Shown: positions 53,521-61,820 of the stretch, in pieces | How the letters are laid out: the number at the start of each line of letters is the position of its first letter | How positions within the stretch are numbered: position 1 is the stretch's first letter | NCBI GenBank assembly: GCA_965242505.1 | Contig: OZ251449.1 | Coordinates: 248,001-312,000, forward strand | Direction: 5' to 3' | DNA: 64,000 nucleotides | Source: UBA2966 sp965242505 | GTDB taxonomy: Bacteria > Pseudomonadota > Alphaproteobacteria > UBA2966 | Notes under the pieces: model-generated | Told to the model about the DNA's origin: nothing | What the model saw: the letters and a program-made list of their open reading frames with translations, nothing else | The model's database searches: none | Made by a program: the position numbers and the translations under genes

Positions 53521-53568
53521 ACCCCTGCGGTAAAGGGTTGAAAAGAACCACTTTCGTCCGCCCGCTGG

Positions 53569-53922
53569 TCAAAAGAATTCCAGTTGGGCGGGCGGGGGTG
53601 GTGCCGTCTGGCGGCTTTTCCCGGCATATATCTCAATGCGGCCGAACTGCCTGTCGGTGATCGTCAGGAATCGCACCTCGCCTGCCGTCGGCACCCGCTT
53701 GCCCATGCGTCCCGCGTGGACCTTGGCGTTCTCGATGGAAGCGCAGTGCCGGACGTAGACCGAATACTGCATCATCGTGAAACCATCGTTGAGCAGGTCC
53801 TTGCGAAACTGCGAATAAGCCTTGCGCGCTTTCGGCGTATCGGTGGGCAGGTCGAACATCGCGATGACCCACATGGAGCGCCACCCCCAAGGTATCAGCG
53901 GGACAGCGCGCCAGCGGGTCAT
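53569..53922 (-). CDS. cas2: CRISPR-associated endonuclease Cas2
   Basis: 117 residues from an ATG overlapping the cas1 stop (ATGA). The core MWVIAMFDLPTDTPKARKAY and GFTMMQYSVYVRHCAS are typical of subtype II-C Cas2, with the catalytic Asp in FDLP; the C-terminus PPPPAQLEFF is the family tail. An inner ATG at 53874 (MWVIAM) would remove 16 residues that have no family match and is a credible alternative. Cas1-Cas2 integrate new spacers. Confidence 0.95.
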   Translation of the reverse strand: MTRWRAVPLIPWGWRSMWVIAMFDLPTDTPKARKAYSQFRKDLLNDGFTMMQYSVYVRHCASIENAKVHAGRMGKRVPTAGEVRFLTITDRQFGRIEIYAGKSRQTAPPPPAQLEFF

Positions 53923-54854
53923 TCGCCGGCCGTCGCATCCATGAGGTCCGACTCTAAAGGTAAGCCTTCGGGGAGGGCGAGCGTTCGGTCGTCACCGGTC
54001 AGTGCGCGGCAGAGCGAGGCCGCGCTCGTGTGCAGGGCCAGCAACAACGGCTCACGGCGTTCCCCAACACGGATCGTTTCGTTGAGCAGCGAAAGCAATA
54101 CCGCGCGGGTCAAGCGTTCGGAAAGGTTTGGAACGGAATCGTCGTCCGTTTCCACCAGCGATCTGACCCGCCAATCGACGTAGGGCCGGTAAGGCTCCAA
54201 CAGGTCGTCGGCCAGACAGAACGGATTGCTCCGGTGCTTGTGGTGAACGCCGAGCGACGGGATCAAGCCCGTAGCGACTATCGCGCGGGCTGTCGCCGCC
54301 CGCACGACGGCGTAGCCATAATTCAACAGAGCGTTCACGCCACTGGCCTCGCGGTCGCGGCGAAACGATTTGCCGAACAGGAGCGGCCAGTAGCGTTGCG
54401 CCGCCTGGGCTTCGAGATTCTCCGGATCGCCCGAGCGCACACGCCGCGCCATCGGCCAAAGGCCGCCATCTTTGCCGGTGAAATGACTCAACACCGCTGC
54501 TTGCTGGCCAATCTTCGCGCGAACGAGCGCCTGCCAAGCTCTTTTGCGGACTGGTTCCTTGGCCTCAATGTGGGCTCGGTGGCGTTCGGTTTGAACATGA
54601 TGGGCATCAACCGGCAACATCATGCCTGCGGGCAGGTGGTCACGGCCTGACACCATCACCGTGGCGCCAGCCTCAAGAAGCTCCAGGAACACCGCCTGTG
54701 TGTAGGTGGCGCGCGCATCGTCCACGATGACCACGCCCAAGTCCTCGATTGGGCGGGTGGTTTTGGGTGAGCCAGGACGTTCGATGACGAGTTGGCGATG
54801 CGAAACTGAAAGGCGAGTGCCCGGCGTCGAGAACTCTACGATCTTGCGAATCAT
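53919..54854 (-). CDS. cas1: CRISPR-associated endonuclease Cas1
   Basis: 311 residues, type II Cas1. It opens KIVEFSTPGTRLSVSHRQLVIE, contains AVFLELLEAGATVMVSG, the helical core GVNALLNYGYAVVRAATARAIVATGL with conserved Glu/His residues nearby (LGVHHKHRSNPFCLADDLLEPYRP), and ends with DLMDATAGE. It is the spacer integrase. It begins 12 bases after the cas9 stop and overlaps cas2 by four bases, so cas9-cas1-cas2 is one operon on the minus strand. Confidence 0.96.
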   Translation of the reverse strand: MIRKIVEFSTPGTRLSVSHRQLVIERPGSPKTTRPIEDLGVVIVDDARATYTQAVFLELLEAGATVMVSGRDHLPAGMMLPVDAHHVQTERHRAHIEAKEPVRKRAWQALVRAKIGQQAAVLSHFTGKDGGLWPMARRVRSGDPENLEAQAAQRYWPLLFGKSFRRDREASGVNALLNYGYAVVRAATARAIVATGLIPSLGVHHKHRSNPFCLADDLLEPYRPYVDWRVRSLVETDDDSVPNLSERLTRAVLLSLLNETIRVGERREPLLLALHTSAASLCRALTGDDRTLALPEGLPLESDLMDATAGE

Positions 54855-54866
54855 CGCCCACCCGGC

Positions 54867-57800
54867 TCAATCGTTCGCCGGGCGGATTCGGCCGATGGGA
54901 TCGACGGAAATTTTTATCGGGTTTCTTCGCATGAATCCTCGGAAACGGGGCATGAAGTTCTTTCGCTGACCATCCACCTTCTGTTTTTTCGCTTCGCTGG
55001 CCGATGTGGGGCGTGCATCTTCGACTCGGGCAAGGGTCGGACGGCCCGCCGATGTAATGCCATGCACCACCCAAAGACCTTTCTCTTTTCCCTCTCGGAG
55101 CTCGACCACGTCATTCGGAGCCAGGGACATGACAAAGGTAGCTCCGTCCTTGCGCCTTGTACGCACAATGGGCTTACGTCGAGCCCGGCGTTGATGTGCC
55201 TCGAATAAAGTAACGACCTCAAAATCCAGCTCTCCATCGGATCGCATGTATATCGCCATGTGATGACTGGATCCAGGTTCGGTGTAGCCAGTGCCAACTT
55301 TCTCCATCACGTTGAATTGCCGCTTCTTCAATAGGCGAACCTTGCGGATTTCCGGTCCCTTTCGGCCCCGTTTCGGATACGGTGGAAAGGCTTTTTTAGG
55401 GTCTCCCCCGTGTCTATCAACCCATTCCCGCACGATTTCACGTACCCGATCATCCCGGATGTTCGCCAGTTCGCTTTTGCTCAGCGTCTCGACCGGCTTG
55501 CGCGTAACGAAGAATCGATATGCGCCCTCCGTTTCGCCCGCGTCTCCGTAATACGTCTCCTTGTGCAGTGCTCCAGACACCTTCTTGCGAACACGATGGG
55601 ATACGACGATGTCGGCGACCGCTTTCGTCGCGTCGGCGCGGATCGTCGTCCAAGGCGGCGGCAGATGAGGTTTTTCCGCCTTGGCTTCCTCCTGCTGCCA
55701 GTAACGGGACAGTTTCTGCGTCATGCCGGGATGTGCGCCGGCGCAGGCGACGGTCAGCGCATCGATGGCATGATGGCGGTGGTCGGCGCGGGTCTTCTCC
55801 CCGTCGGCGGCGAGGATGTTGTTCAGACCCCATAGCTTGCGGAGTTGCGCGGTCACGCGCCCGGTTACGGCCCGGACCGTCACGGGCGCGTGCGGCCCTT
55901 GGTCCGGCCACAGCCGTTTCAGGAACGCGATCGCCTCGCGAGCGGCGTAGCCGGTATCGTTGAGCTGACGCGCGGCAAAGTCGTCCGGCAAGTCCTTGGC
56001 CAGGAACCGTCTGATTTTGCCCGGGGGCATTCCACCCTTGCCCGCTTTCTTCGCCTGCATACTGTCCAGACGCTCCTTGATCGCCGCCCAGCGGTCGACG
56101 TCCGTGTGGAGATATTCGTAAGGGGTTCTATCGCCCTTCTCGTGGTTCACGTCGCGCCGGCAGAGGGTCTTGTTGCCGAAACTGTCGTCCAGCGATCTCG
56201 ACCGTGGCCTGATGTGCTCCACATCGAACTCGCCGGTGCGAAACAGGGCGTCAAAGGAAATGCAGTCGCCCGTATAGGGGCAACGCTTGCCGCTTTCCTC
56301 CCAGAGCATCCACTTCTCGATATCGTCGCGTGAGGGTTGGGCGATTCCCGCTTCGATCAAAGCCTCCCGCGCGGCGTCCCGACGACGCTCCTGCGCACGG
56401 ATCCCGTTCGTCATCTCCTCGCGTTCGCGTTTGGACTTTCCGACCTCACGCGCTAGTTCCACGCAGATCAGATCGGGCTTGCCGAACATGTCGATGAGAT
56501 TGTTGACCACCTTGCGCAGTTCGTTTTGCGTCCGCGCCACGGTCGGATTGCGCAACCGGGCGATACGCTGGCTCTCGTCCTTGTCGGCCGGGCTCGGCAG
56601 ACGGTCCAAGACTTCGCCGGTCGGACGGTCCCGGCCGGGGAAGGTTTCGTTCCGCCAATCCTCCCAATCCGGTCCGTTCACGAGTGCGCCGAACCGTACG
56701 CCGGCCTCCAGATGGGGCAGCATGGCTTGCAGCGCCTCGGTCGAATACGGCTCCCAACCGGTCGGCAGTTTCAGGTCCGCGAGCGCCTCCGCCTGCTCCT
56801 CGGTCACGCTGAAGTCGTTGACGAAGCTCCGCGCCGCCCGCGCCCGGTTCTCCTTGCGCTCCCGCGCTGCCAGGATCACCACCCGCTGATCTCGAACCGT
56901 CTTGTAATCCGCCTGCCAGAGCCGTTCGTGAACGGCGTCCCGAATGTCCCGCCTGTGCGGGTGTTCGGGCCAGTCTTCGCCGAAGACGCTCACGAGCTTG
57001 GCTTCCACCGCATTGCCGAGAAGATGTTTGTCGCCACCGACCTCCAGATTGAATTTCAGGCGCTTCTCCGCGCCCGGCTCACCACGGGATCTGAACAGAG
57101 GCGCGAGCGCCCGACGCGCACCGCCCCATGTCATCGACGCTTGGGTCTGAAGGCGGTCCAGGATTGCGCGGCGCTCATCTTCGTCGAGCGGCCGCGCGTT
57201 CCCCCCCGCGACTTCGAGATTGTTCACCTTTTCCAGCATCCGCCGTTGCTGCGAGAGCCACGCGCCTTTCGGACATAGCGGCCTGCCGGGAAAGAAACGG
57301 CACTCGCCGAGCGTGTTCAGCCGCCAGAACACGGGCCGCTGGGCGAAGATCGCTTCGCGGATCGAGTCCTTGAAGGCCGAGTCGCCAAGCGCTTTCTGCT
57401 TCTCGCACACTCGGTCGAACTCCGTCTCCACCGTTTCACGATTCGCGTGAACGCCGCGTCGACGTTCTTTGTGGGGGTCACGTTTCACCAGCCATGAGCC
57501 GAGAGTCAGCTTTTCGTTTTTCAGCGCAGCCAGCGTCGCATCCCGGCCGGCCTTGGCTTTCTTCTCGTCTGCGTCTTCTTCTTTCCGCTCATCCGGCGCG
57601 TCGTCGTCCTCTTCCAGTTCTCTACCCTTGAAGTGCCGCCGCTTGGCGAGATGGTAGAGCGCTCGCCCGACCTCGTGTGGCCTCAGTCTTTCTTCCCCGA
57701 CCGCGCGCGCACGAAGGTCGTAAGGGTCGCTCTTCATAAGCGTGCGCCATTCGCACGAGTTACGCGCGGGCAGCAGGCCGGCTTCGCGCAACAGATCGTG

Positions 57801-58022
57801 GAGCGAACGGAGGCGCTTGCGGCGACGGCGCAGCTGACGCCTGCGCAGACGCGCCTGTCTTCGCTCCTGATTGAGCGGCGCGCCGCCCTTCGGGTCGCGC
57901 GTTTCGGGAAAGATGCGCACGCCCAGACGCGCGATCCTTCCCGTCTCCGCCTCGGGATCGTGGTCGATGACGGCAAACCCGATGGACGTCGTGCCGATGT
58001 CGAAACCGAAGATGCGGGACAA
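54867..58022 (-). CDS. cas9: RNA-guided DNA endonuclease Cas9, subtype II-C
   Basis: 1051 residues from a TTG at 58022; AAGGAG lies seven bases upstream, and no ATG precedes the fold except 41 codons earlier inside the tracrRNA region. Nuclease residues are complete: RuvC-I Asp8 in FGFDIGTTSIGFAVID, RuvC-II Glu522 in CVELAREVGKSK, HNH His603 in FDVEHIRPRS with Asn617 and Asn626, RuvC-III His751 and Asp754 in HHAIDALTVACA. The arginine-rich bridge helix is at about 53-75. The size and gene order (cas9-cas1-cas2, no cas4 or csn2) mark II-C. The PAM-interacting region (about 850-1051) is Lys/Arg-rich. The PAM cannot be predicted from sequence alone. Confidence 0.95.
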   Translation of the reverse strand: MSRIFGFDIGTTSIGFAVIDHDPEAETGRIARLGVRIFPETRDPKGGAPLNQERRQARLRRRQLRRRRKRLRSLHDLLREAGLLPARNSCEWRTLMKSDPYDLRARAVGEERLRPHEVGRALYHLAKRRHFKGRELEEDDDAPDERKEEDADEKKAKAGRDATLAALKNEKLTLGSWLVKRDPHKERRRGVHANRETVETEFDRVCEKQKALGDSAFKDSIREAIFAQRPVFWRLNTLGECRFFPGRPLCPKGAWLSQQRRMLEKVNNLEVAGGNARPLDEDERRAILDRLQTQASMTWGGARRALAPLFRSRGEPGAEKRLKFNLEVGGDKHLLGNAVEAKLVSVFGEDWPEHPHRRDIRDAVHERLWQADYKTVRDQRVVILAARERKENRARAARSFVNDFSVTEEQAEALADLKLPTGWEPYSTEALQAMLPHLEAGVRFGALVNGPDWEDWRNETFPGRDRPTGEVLDRLPSPADKDESQRIARLRNPTVARTQNELRKVVNNLIDMFGKPDLICVELAREVGKSKREREEMTNGIRAQERRRDAAREALIEAGIAQPSRDDIEKWMLWEESGKRCPYTGDCISFDALFRTGEFDVEHIRPRSRSLDDSFGNKTLCRRDVNHEKGDRTPYEYLHTDVDRWAAIKERLDSMQAKKAGKGGMPPGKIRRFLAKDLPDDFAARQLNDTGYAAREAIAFLKRLWPDQGPHAPVTVRAVTGRVTAQLRKLWGLNNILAADGEKTRADHRHHAIDALTVACAGAHPGMTQKLSRYWQQEEAKAEKPHLPPPWTTIRADATKAVADIVVSHRVRKKVSGALHKETYYGDAGETEGAYRFFVTRKPVETLSKSELANIRDDRVREIVREWVDRHGGDPKKAFPPYPKRGRKGPEIRKVRLLKKRQFNVMEKVGTGYTEPGSSHHMAIYMRSDGELDFEVVTLFEAHQRRARRKPIVRTRRKDGATFVMSLAPNDVVELREGKEKGLWVVHGITSAGRPTLARVEDARPTSASEAKKQKVDGQRKNFMPRFRGFMRRNPIKISVDPIGRIRPAND

Positions 58023-58033
58023 ACGATTTCTCC

Positions 58034-58061
58034 TTGCGTTCGCGAAACGAAATGCTATCTT
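58034..58061 (+). promoter_or_regulatory. tracrRNA promoter
   Basis: TTGCGT (58034-58039), 16 bases, TATCTT (58056-58061) with a TGC extended -10 before it. The layout copies the promoter in each CRISPR repeat. Predicted start is at about 58066-58068, the first base of the anti-repeat. The promoter lies in the cas9 5' leader and points away from cas9. Confidence 0.65.
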
Positions 58062-58065
58062 AGAT

Positions 58066-58190
58066 GGTGTAGCAAATCGAGAGGCGGTCGATTCTCCTTT
58101 CGTAGCAAATCGACCCCTTGTGCGGGCTCGGCGTCCCAAGGTCATCCGCCGGAACTCAAGCCTCCGTCCTAAGGGCGGAGGCTTGTTGCT
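58066..58190 (+). ncRNA. tracrRNA
   Basis: The first 22 bases (58066-58087, GGTGTAGCAAATCGAGAGG and on) pair without a gap to repeat positions 15-36, with three G-U pairs. A second part, TTCGTAGC at 58099-58106, pairs with repeat positions 1-8 (two G-U), leaving a bulge between the two. Downstream are a stem CCTTG/CAAGG (58116-58141) and the terminator hairpin. A GTAGCAAATCGA motif occurs twice (58069 and 58102), so the RNA seems to contain an old duplication. Strand is set by the pairing with rightward crRNA. Confidence 0.8.
58157..58190 (+). terminator. Rho-independent terminator of the tracrRNA
   Basis: A near-perfect hairpin of about 13 bp (CAAGCCTCCG against CGGAGGCTTG at its base, loop TAA), followed by TTGTTGCTTG, a moderate T-rich tail on the plus strand. 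Confidence 0.75.
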
Positions 58191-58340
58191 TGTAGTGAAG
58201 GGATGTTTTCGCGAGGGCGCTGCCGAAGAGCTACGAGCCCTTCCGGGCCGGGAACCCGGTTGGGCTGGGGGACTCCCGCTTGCCGCCCGCAGAGACGGCC
58301 CTGGACGGCCGCGCCGGCCCCCGGAACTCGCCCGCCCCGG

Positions 58341-60185
58341 TCAGTCGTCCACCAGATGGTGCACCGGCGCCTTCTCCATCTCCCAGTCGCCCGAGTCGGG
58401 GTTGTGCCGGCCGAGCGTGAAGACGTGCCAGTCGTCGTCGTCGAGCCTGGGATGGTCGCCGCGGTAGTAGTAGCCGGGCCAGCGCGTCTCCTCGCGGAAC
58501 TTCGTGTGATGGGTCACCGACTCGGAGGCCCAGACGCGGTGATGCAGCTCCCAGGTCCGCTGTAGCTGGTGCAGGTCCTCGGCGCCGATGTGGTCGAGGT
58601 CCTCGCGCAGCATCTTGAGGAGTTCGAGCCCGCGGTCGAGCATGGGCGCGTTGGTCATGTACTGGGTGGCGATGCCGCCGCAGTACTCGTCCATGATCTT
58701 CTCGAGGCGTTGCAGGCCCTGCAACGGCGAGATGTAGCTCGGCGAGACGGTGCCGGCGACGATCTCGTTGCGGCCCACCTGGTAGGTCTCGAGCGGCTGG
58801 TAGATCGTGGCCTTCAGCTTCTCGATCTCGGCGTTGTCGAGTCCCGGCGTCTCGCCGAGGTCCTTGACGTAGTTGACCGCCGCCTTGCCGGCGACGCGGC
58901 CCTCGGTGAAGGAGCCGGACGAGAACTTGTGGGCGGTGCCGCCGCAGGCGTCGCCGGCGGCGAACAGGCCCTCGACCGTCATCATGCGGTTGTAGCCCCA
59001 GCGGTAGTCCGCCGGCGCGTAGTCGTCCGGGCCGCTGGTCCAGGCGCCCGAGCACGTGGCGTGGGAGCCCATGACGTAGGGCTCGGAGGTGGTGAGCTCG
59101 GACATGCGCTCCTTGGGGTCGATGTTCTGCGAGGCCCAGACCACCGCCTGCCCGATGGTCATGCCGAGGAAGTTCTCCCAGCCGACCTGCTCCTTGTGCG
59201 GGTCCTGGAAGGCCTCGCGCGTCTCCATGTAGATGGGGCCGCGGCCGGCCTTCATCTCCTGGATCATGGCGTGGTTGCGCAGGCACGTCGGCACCGGCTC
59301 CCTGTCGATGTAGTCGCCGACCATCCCCTTGAGCTCGTCGTACCACTTCGACTCGTACTCTTCGTCGTAGGCGTTCTTGGTGTAGGTCTTGAGATGCAGG
59401 AAGTAGGCGCCGACGGGGCCGTAGCCGTCCTTGAAGCGGGCCAGCACGATGCGGTTCTCCATCTGCGTCATCTTGGCGCCGATGGGAAGCGGCAGGCCGT
59501 AGGCCGAGGCGCTGCTCCACGGGGCGTACCACGTGCGCCCCATGCCCTCGCCGACGGCGCGCGGGCGGAAGATGTGGGAGGCGCCGCCCGCGGTGACGAT
59601 CACCGCCTTGGCCCGGAAGACGTAGAAATCGCCGCTGCGGACGCTGAAGCCCACCGCTCCGGCGACCCGGTTGGGGTTCTTCCGGTCGGTGAGCAGGTGG
59701 GTCACCATGATCCGGTTGTAGGTCTCGTCCGCCGACTTCTGGGCGGCCTCGGCGATGATCGGCTTGTAGCTCTCGCCGTGGATCATGATCTGCCACTTGC
59801 CCTCGCGCTGGTAGCGCCCGGTCTCCGGGTCCCGCATCATCGGCAGACCCCACTCGTCGAACTTGTGCACGGTGGCGTCGACGTGCCGCGCGATGTCGTA
59901 GCCGAGGTCCTCGCGCACCAGCCCCATGAGGTCGTTGCGCGCGTAGCGGACGTGGTCCTCGGGCTGGTTCTCGCCCCAGTGCATGCCCATGTAGCAGTTG
60001 ATGGCGTAGAGGCCCTGGGCGACGGCGCCGCTGCGCTCGATGTTCGCCTTCTCGACGACGACGACCTTCATGTCGCGTCCCCAGTGGCCGGCCTCGTAGG
60101 CGGCGCCGCAGCCGCTGAAGCCGCCGCCGATGACGAGGACGTCGGCGTCGACGGTGATCGTCCGTCTCGTGTTGAACCAGGGCAT
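58341..60185 (-). CDS. aprA: adenylylsulfate reductase alpha subunit
   Basis: 614 residues. FAD motif ADVLVIGGGFSGCGAAYEA, then ANIERSGAVAQGLYAINCYMG and WGLPMMRDPETGRYQREG, all close to AprA; YESKWYDELKGMVGDY and GSHATCSGAWTSGPDDYAPADYRWG follow. In sulfur oxidisers AprAB runs toward APS from sulfite and AMP; in sulfate reducers it runs the other way. Linkage to sat and aprM and the alphaproteobacterial setting suggest the oxidative direction. It begins four bases after the aprB stop. Confidence 0.95.
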   Translation of the reverse strand: MPWFNTRRTITVDADVLVIGGGFSGCGAAYEAGHWGRDMKVVVVEKANIERSGAVAQGLYAINCYMGMHWGENQPEDHVRYARNDLMGLVREDLGYDIARHVDATVHKFDEWGLPMMRDPETGRYQREGKWQIMIHGESYKPIIAEAAQKSADETYNRIMVTHLLTDRKNPNRVAGAVGFSVRSGDFYVFRAKAVIVTAGGASHIFRPRAVGEGMGRTWYAPWSSASAYGLPLPIGAKMTQMENRIVLARFKDGYGPVGAYFLHLKTYTKNAYDEEYESKWYDELKGMVGDYIDREPVPTCLRNHAMIQEMKAGRGPIYMETREAFQDPHKEQVGWENFLGMTIGQAVVWASQNIDPKERMSELTTSEPYVMGSHATCSGAWTSGPDDYAPADYRWGYNRMMTVEGLFAAGDACGGTAHKFSSGSFTEGRVAGKAAVNYVKDLGETPGLDNAEIEKLKATIYQPLETYQVGRNEIVAGTVSPSYISPLQGLQRLEKIMDEYCGGIATQYMTNAPMLDRGLELLKMLREDLDHIGAEDLHQLQRTWELHHRVWASESVTHHTKFREETRWPGYYYRGDHPRLDDDDWHVFTLGRHNPDSGDWEMEKAPVHHLVDD

Positions 60186-60189
60186 GCGT

Positions 60190-60639
60190 TCAGGCCTTTT
60201 CCTTGCCCGCCAGGGTCGGCAGGGCGTCGATCTTCAGGGCGGCGGGCTCGTGCCAGAGCTCCTGGGACTTGTATTCGTCCTCCGTCGGCGCCGGAAAGTC
60301 CCCGGGCTCCTCGATCGAGCCCCAGGGCGTGGTGCGGATGGGAGAGACGAAGTCCTTCTCGCGGCCGTCGCGGAACTTGATCTTCCAGGAGATGGTGCCC
60401 TTCTCCGGCTCGCGGCGCACGCGGACGCTGTGGCCCAGCGGCGCGAAGTCGGCGTAGCCCCGGACGTCGATGGCGTGCTGCGGGCACATCTTCACGCAGG
60501 AATAGCACTCCCAGCACATGTTGGGCTCGATGTTGTAGGCGCGGCGGTAGGTCTTGTCGATGTGCATGATGTCGGAGGGACAGATGTCCACGCACTCTCC
60601 GCAGCCGTCGCAACGCGTCATGTAGACGAAAGTAGGCAT
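60190..60639 (-). CDS. aprB: adenylylsulfate reductase beta subunit
   Basis: 149 residues. PTFVYMTRCDGCGECVDICPSDIMH and CWECYSCVKMCPQHAIDV carry the two [4Fe-4S] clusters in Cys-x2-Cys-x2-Cys-x3-Cys form, the typical AprB ferredoxin fold; the C-terminal tail wraps AprA. The ATG at 60639 is preceded by AGGAG at a usual distance. Electrons pass from AprB to the AprM anchor. Confidence 0.95.
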   Translation of the reverse strand: MPTFVYMTRCDGCGECVDICPSDIMHIDKTYRRAYNIEPNMCWECYSCVKMCPQHAIDVRGYADFAPLGHSVRVRREPEKGTISWKIKFRDGREKDFVSPIRTTPWGSIEEPGDFPAPTEDEYKSQELWHEPAALKIDALPTLAGKEKA

Positions 60640-60671
60640 CCGGTACGCTCCTGGATTGGCGGTGTCGCGTC

Positions 60672-61403
60672 TTAGAGAAGGGGCCGGTCGGCGGGGGGCG
60701 GCAGGTTGGTCGAGCCGTCCGCCTCCTCGACCCTCTTCTGGAAGGCCGCCGCTGGCTTGTAGAACATGTGGGAGAACTTGGACCACGGCACGCCGACGAA
60801 GAGCGCCGTGTTGGCGATCGCGTAGAGCGCCAGGAAGAAGCCGGCCTGGGTCAGGCCCCAGACGAAACCGAGCGTGACGCTGGCCAGCAGCGAGACGACG
60901 AACAGGTCGGCGTGCGTCAGGCGGAAGGGCGAGTGTCCCTCCTTGGCCACGTCGACCCGGATGAAGAACCAGAACCAGTAGCCGCCCGCCATGACCAGCG
61001 CCGCGCCGAGATACCAGAGGCCGGGCAGCCAGGCGGGGGTGGCCGCGTCCTTCGTCGGATAGCAGAACACCATGACGACGGTGGCGGCGAGGTAGGCGAT
61101 GAAGCCGTAGAACGACAGCAGGTGCGCGATTCGGCGCGGCGTCTTGCAGAACTCGCCCGAGGCGAGCACGTCGACCACGATCGTCCGCGCCGCCAGCGCG
61201 GCCGTCTCGCCGCCGCCGAGCGGCCTGGTCGCGCGTTTCTTCTTGGCCTCCCGGTCCTGAAAGAAGTACCGGGCGCTCTTCTTGTGGATCATGTCGAAGA
61301 GCGTGCCGCCCGCGACGAACAGGGCCATGACGACGATGTACCACTGCATGACGGTGGGCGATACGGTCGCCGAAATCTCGGCGAAAGGATTGACGCTGAA
61401 CAT
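60672..61403 (-). CDS. aprM: APS reductase membrane anchor AprM
   Basis: 243 residues with about five membrane segments (TVMQWYIVVMALFVAGGT first, then AHLLSFYGFIAYLAATVVM, LWYLGAALVMAGGYWFWF and so on) and the charged loop HKKSARYFFQDREAKKKRA after the first. It is the AprM protein found beside aprBA in sulfur-oxidising bacteria that lack Qmo, and is thought to link AprAB to the quinone pool. The gene order sat-aprM-aprB-aprA is usual for this type. Confidence 0.9.
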   Translation of the reverse strand: MFSVNPFAEISATVSPTVMQWYIVVMALFVAGGTLFDMIHKKSARYFFQDREAKKKRATRPLGGGETAALAARTIVVDVLASGEFCKTPRRIAHLLSFYGFIAYLAATVVMVFCYPTKDAATPAWLPGLWYLGAALVMAGGYWFWFFIRVDVAKEGHSPFRLTHADLFVVSLLASVTLGFVWGLTQAGFFLALYAIANTALFVGVPWSKFSHMFYKPAAAFQKRVEEADGSTNLPPPADRPLL

Positions 61404-61509
61404 CGAAGCACCCCGATGGTAGCCGGTTCGATTGTCGCGGGGACCCGAGGACCGCTGGCGGGTCCGCCGCCGGCGCGGCCGCGCGGGGCGAACCCGGGAT
61501 CGCGGGTAT

Positions 61510-61539
61510 TGAGTAGTTTGGGAGGCGGGCCCTTGTCAA
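61510..61539 (-). promoter_or_regulatory. candidate promoter for aprMBA
   Basis: On the minus strand TTGACA (61539-61534), 18 bases, TACTCA (61515-61510), giving a start near 61503, about 100 bases before aprM. The -10 match is weak, so this is a candidate only. Confidence 0.35.
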
Positions 61540-61577
61540 GCCGCTGTCCTCGTTCAATACATATGAGACACTGAGCG

Positions 61578-61745
61578 CGCCGTTGCGGGGCCGCGGACCC
61601 CCCTCCCGACCTCCCCCCTGCCAGGGGGGAAGAGTGTGGATGGCAGGGAGGAAGCGCGCGGCGCGCCCCCCTTCTTCTCCCTCTCCCTTGCAGGGGGAGG
61701 GTCGGGGTGGGGGTCGCGCCGGGGGAGGAGCGCAAACGGCCCCTG
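61578..61745. repeat. dispersed GC-rich repeat
   Basis: GGACCCCCCTCCCGACCTCC, a CCTGCCAGGGGGGAAG hairpin and an inverted CCCTTGCAGGGGGAGGG core, with a diverged TATGAGACACTGAGC end at about 61563. It sits between sat and aprM, whose gap is 417 bp. Confidence 0.75.
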
Positions 61746-61820
61746 CGGCGTCTCGCATGTGTCTGAACTTGGTCAGCCGCCGGGACGATTTCGGGAATCG
61801 GGCGGGCGGGGGCGCCTCCT

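Noticed and set aside
51437..53660. Several ORFs across the CRISPR array rich in CGLRPSLDLLH or ADCGRLLICYT
   Set aside because: They are translations of the 36-bp repeat in different frames; the repeat and spacer periodicity explains them.
58023..58145. Cas9 starting at the ATG at 58145
   Set aside because: The added 41 residues have no Cas9 similarity and cross the tracrRNA; the TTG at 58022 has a good ribosome site right before FGFDIG.
58022..58200. tracrRNA on the minus strand
   Set aside because: It would need leftward crRNA; the repeat-borne promoters, 22-base pairing, promoter and terminator all fit the plus strand instead.
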